From assembly GCA_046349515.1 (NCBI GenBank), contig JAXMCE010000004.1, positions 186,001 to 250,000 on the forward strand: a DNA stretch of 64,000 nucleotides. The letters are read 5' to 3'. Source of the stretch: JBGPGW01 sp046349515 (GTDB lineage: Bacteria; Pseudomonadota; Alphaproteobacteria; CADEGL01). How positions within the stretch are numbered: position 1 is the stretch's first letter; every line of letters starts with the position of its first letter. Below, piece by piece: positions 62,374 through 64,000 of this stretch. The translations under genes and the position numbers were made by a program. The notes beneath the pieces were generated by a model that saw only the letters and a program-made list of their open reading frames with translations, searched no databases and had not been told where the DNA came from.

Positions 62374-62445
62374 CGGACCGGGAATGGTCCCGCCGGCGGC
62401 TCTGCGCGTACCGGCGGGACGTGCTCCATCAAGCCGCGCGCCCGC

Positions 62446-64000
62446 TCAACCGAGCGAGACGGGCGGGAACTGGGTGCCCAAGGACTGTGACGGCAGCGCG
62501 ACGAAGCCTTTGACCTTCTTGTTCATCATGCTGTGGGCGTTTGCATTGAAGGTGAACAACAGGGCCACCTCATCGGCGACGATGTCCTCGGCCTGCCGGG
62601 CGAGCTCGCCGCGCTTCAACTGATCGAACTCCTTCCGTGAGGCTTCGATGAGCGCATCGACCTTGGGGTTGGAATAGCCGTTGAAGTTCCGCGCGCCCTT
62701 GGAATGGAACAGCTCGCCCAGGTACTCGTCGAGCTCCACGCGTCCGATCCATCCCGTATTTTGCGCATCCATGTCGTTGCCACGGAACTTCTGGAACGCG
62801 ACATTGGCCTCGAGCACCTCCGGCGCGAACTTCATGCCGAGCGTCTGGTTGATCTGGGCGCAAGCGATCTCCGTCCAGCGCTTCCACCAGCCCGAGCCCC
62901 AGGTGATGACCTTGATCTCGAGGCCCGGCTTCACGCTCGACTTGGCGAGCTCGGCCTTCGCGCGTTCCGGATTGTAGGTGTAGAGATCGCGCGACTTCGT
63001 ATAGGCCCAGGGGATGGCCGGCGGAATGGCGCCGGCGAGCGGCCGTCCTTCGCCGAACAGCACAGCATCCACGATCGCCTGCCGATCGAGCGAGAGGGCC
63101 AGTGCGCGCCGGAAATTGACGTCATTGAAGGGCGGCTTCGTCAAATTCAACGCCATGAAGCGATTATTGAAGCCGGGGACCTTGGTAACGGTGATATTGG
63201 GATCCTTCTCCAGCTTCGGCACGTCCGCGAAGGGCGCCGTGCTGGCCAGGTCGATCTGGCCCCCGAGGATCGCCGTGATGCCACTCGTCTCCTCCGGGAT
63301 CAGCAGGAGGTCGACGCCGTCGAGATAGGGCTGGCCCTTCTCGAAATAGTCCTTGTGCGCAACGAAGACGATCTTCTCGTTGGCGCGCCATTCCTTGATT
63401 TTGAACGCCCCGGTGCCGACCGGAGCCTTGCCGAAGGCCTCCTCGCCCATTTTCTGGAAGGCTTTCTTCGAGATGATCTGCGCGCCCGTCGGCATGCTGG
63501 AGAGGAAGGTCAGCATCGGCGCGAACGGTTCCGAGGTCTTGATTTTCACCGTGTACTTGTTGACCGCGTCTACTGCTGTGATCTTCTCGAACTTTTTTTG
63601 ATTCGGAACTTTGATGTCCGGATTGCGGATGCGGTCGAGCGAGAACTTGACGTCCTCAGACGTCATTTCGCTGCCGTCATGGAATTTCACACCCTTCCTC
63701 AGGTTGAACGTGTACGTCGTGAGGTCCGGCGAGAGCGACCAGTTCTCGGCCAGATCGGGCACGATCTTCATCTGCGCGTCGAACTTGACGAGCGCGTTGA
63801 ACATCGTCGTCAGCGCCCAGAAGTCCGAGTTGAGGATCGCCTTCTGCGGATCGAGCGTGTTCACCACGTTGAACCCGAGGAGTGCTGCGCGAAGGGTCCC
63901 GCCGCGCTGTTGGCCGAGCGCCACCCTCGAAAGCATCGAGCCGGTCAGAATCGTCGTCGCTCCGGCGGCCGCGGTCGTCGTCAGGAATGTCCGACGATCC
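62446..64000 (-). CDS. dppA: Family-5 peptide/nickel-type solute-binding protein (DppA-like), 5' end outside window
   Basis: 517 complete codons are visible, running off the window end. The visible N terminus is a Tat signal peptide (DRRTFLTTTAAAGA, then a hydrophobic run), so the true start lies just beyond 64000; an internal ATG at 63936 would remove the signal. SBP_bac_5 landmarks include DLAENWSLSPDLTTYTFNLRKGVKFHDGSE near residue 75 and the FRRALALSLDRQAIVDAVLFG block near 270. Tat export implies folding before export. It feeds the DppBCDF permease downstream on the same strand. The exact ligand (peptide, opine, nickel chelate) is open. Confidence 0.9.
   Translation of the reverse strand, partial: DRRTFLTTTAAAGATTILTGSMLSRVALGQQRGGTLRAALLGFNVVNTLDPQKAILNSDFWALTTMFNALVKFDAQMKIVPDLAENWSLSPDLTTYTFNLRKGVKFHDGSEMTSEDVKFSLDRIRNPDIKVPNQKKFEKITAVDAVNKYTVKIKTSEPFAPMLTFLSSMPTGAQIISKKAFQKMGEEAFGKAPVGTGAFKIKEWRANEKIVFVAHKDYFEKGQPYLDGVDLLLIPEETSGITAILGGQIDLASTAPFADVPKLEKDPNITVTKVPGFNNRFMALNLTKPPFNDVNFRRALALSLDRQAIVDAVLFGEGRPLAGAIPPAIPWAYTKSRDLYTYNPERAKAELAKSSVKPGLEIKVITWGSGWWKRWTEIACAQINQTLGMKFAPEVLEANVAFQKFRGNDMDAQNTGWIGRVELDEYLGELFHSKGARNFNGYSNPKVDALIEASRKEFDQLKRGELARQAEDIVADEVALLFTFNANAHSMMNKKVKGFVALPSQSLGTQFPPVSLG

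Overview
The window looks like a chromosomal stretch from a high-G+C alphaproteobacterium. This is inferred from the GroEL/GroES sequences, the CIRCE-controlled groESL operon, the HupE/UreJ protein, the LIV-type and Dpp-type ABC systems, the Tat-exported binding proteins and the frequent GTG/TTG starts. It is densely coding. I see no rRNA, tRNA, CRISPR array, insertion sequence or phage gene.

Layout. (1) 1-7.2 kb: a 5' part of a 4-hydroxyproline 2-epimerase gene diverges from an array of four paralogous DadA-like FAD oxidoreductases. The array is interrupted by an antisense class-III aminotransferase and ends with a 50-residue membrane microprotein with a His-rich tail. (2) 7.2-16 kb, minus strand: a DUF2306 membrane protein, six tandem short-chain dehydrogenases (SDRs), an EamA exporter, an aldehyde dehydrogenase and a DapA-family lyase/aldolase. 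(3) 16-27 kb, minus strand: one LIV-type permease set (livF-G-M-H) followed by four LIV-type periplasmic binding proteins, each ending in its own hairpin. (4) 27-32 kb: a zinc alcohol dehydrogenase, then a tight RidA / gamma-glutamyltransferase-like / ThDP-enzyme operon. (5) 32-40 kb: an orphan Tat-exported binding protein, then an unusual ureohydrolase directly followed by a HupE/UreJ nickel permease, an EamA exporter and a GFA-fold protein. A glutamine-synthetase-like ligase, a DUF1116 protein and a duplicated beta-barrel protein follow. (6) 41-49 kb: EamA exporter, three consecutive PhyH-type Fe(II)/2-oxoglutarate dioxygenases, a PLP decarboxylase, another EamA exporter, and two tandem D-2-hydroxyacid dehydrogenases. 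(7) 49-53.7 kb: groESL with a sigma70-like promoter overlapping CIRCE, divergent from a DegP/HtrA protease; then a fourth PhyH protein. (8) 53.7-64 kb, minus strand: aldo/keto reductase, a lone CoxL/XdhA-type molybdenum hydroxylase large subunit, a secreted lectin-fold protein, an SDR lacking the catalytic Lys, and a DppABCDF-type peptide transporter cut by the window end.

How it works together. Apart from housekeeping proteostasis, the theme is uptake and oxidative breakdown of amino acids, (hydroxy)proline-like compounds, amines and guanidino or peptide compounds. Several steps are served by tandem duplicates (4 DadA-like, 6 SDR, 4 LIV binding proteins, 3 PhyH, 2 hydroxyacid dehydrogenases), which suggests a wide substrate range. 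The most interesting locus is 33.5-35.3 kb. There a ureohydrolase with an altered D-R-H-L-D metal motif and a His-rich insertion sits 16 bp upstream of a nickel permease gene. I infer a nickel-dependent guanidine or guanidino-compound hydrolase.
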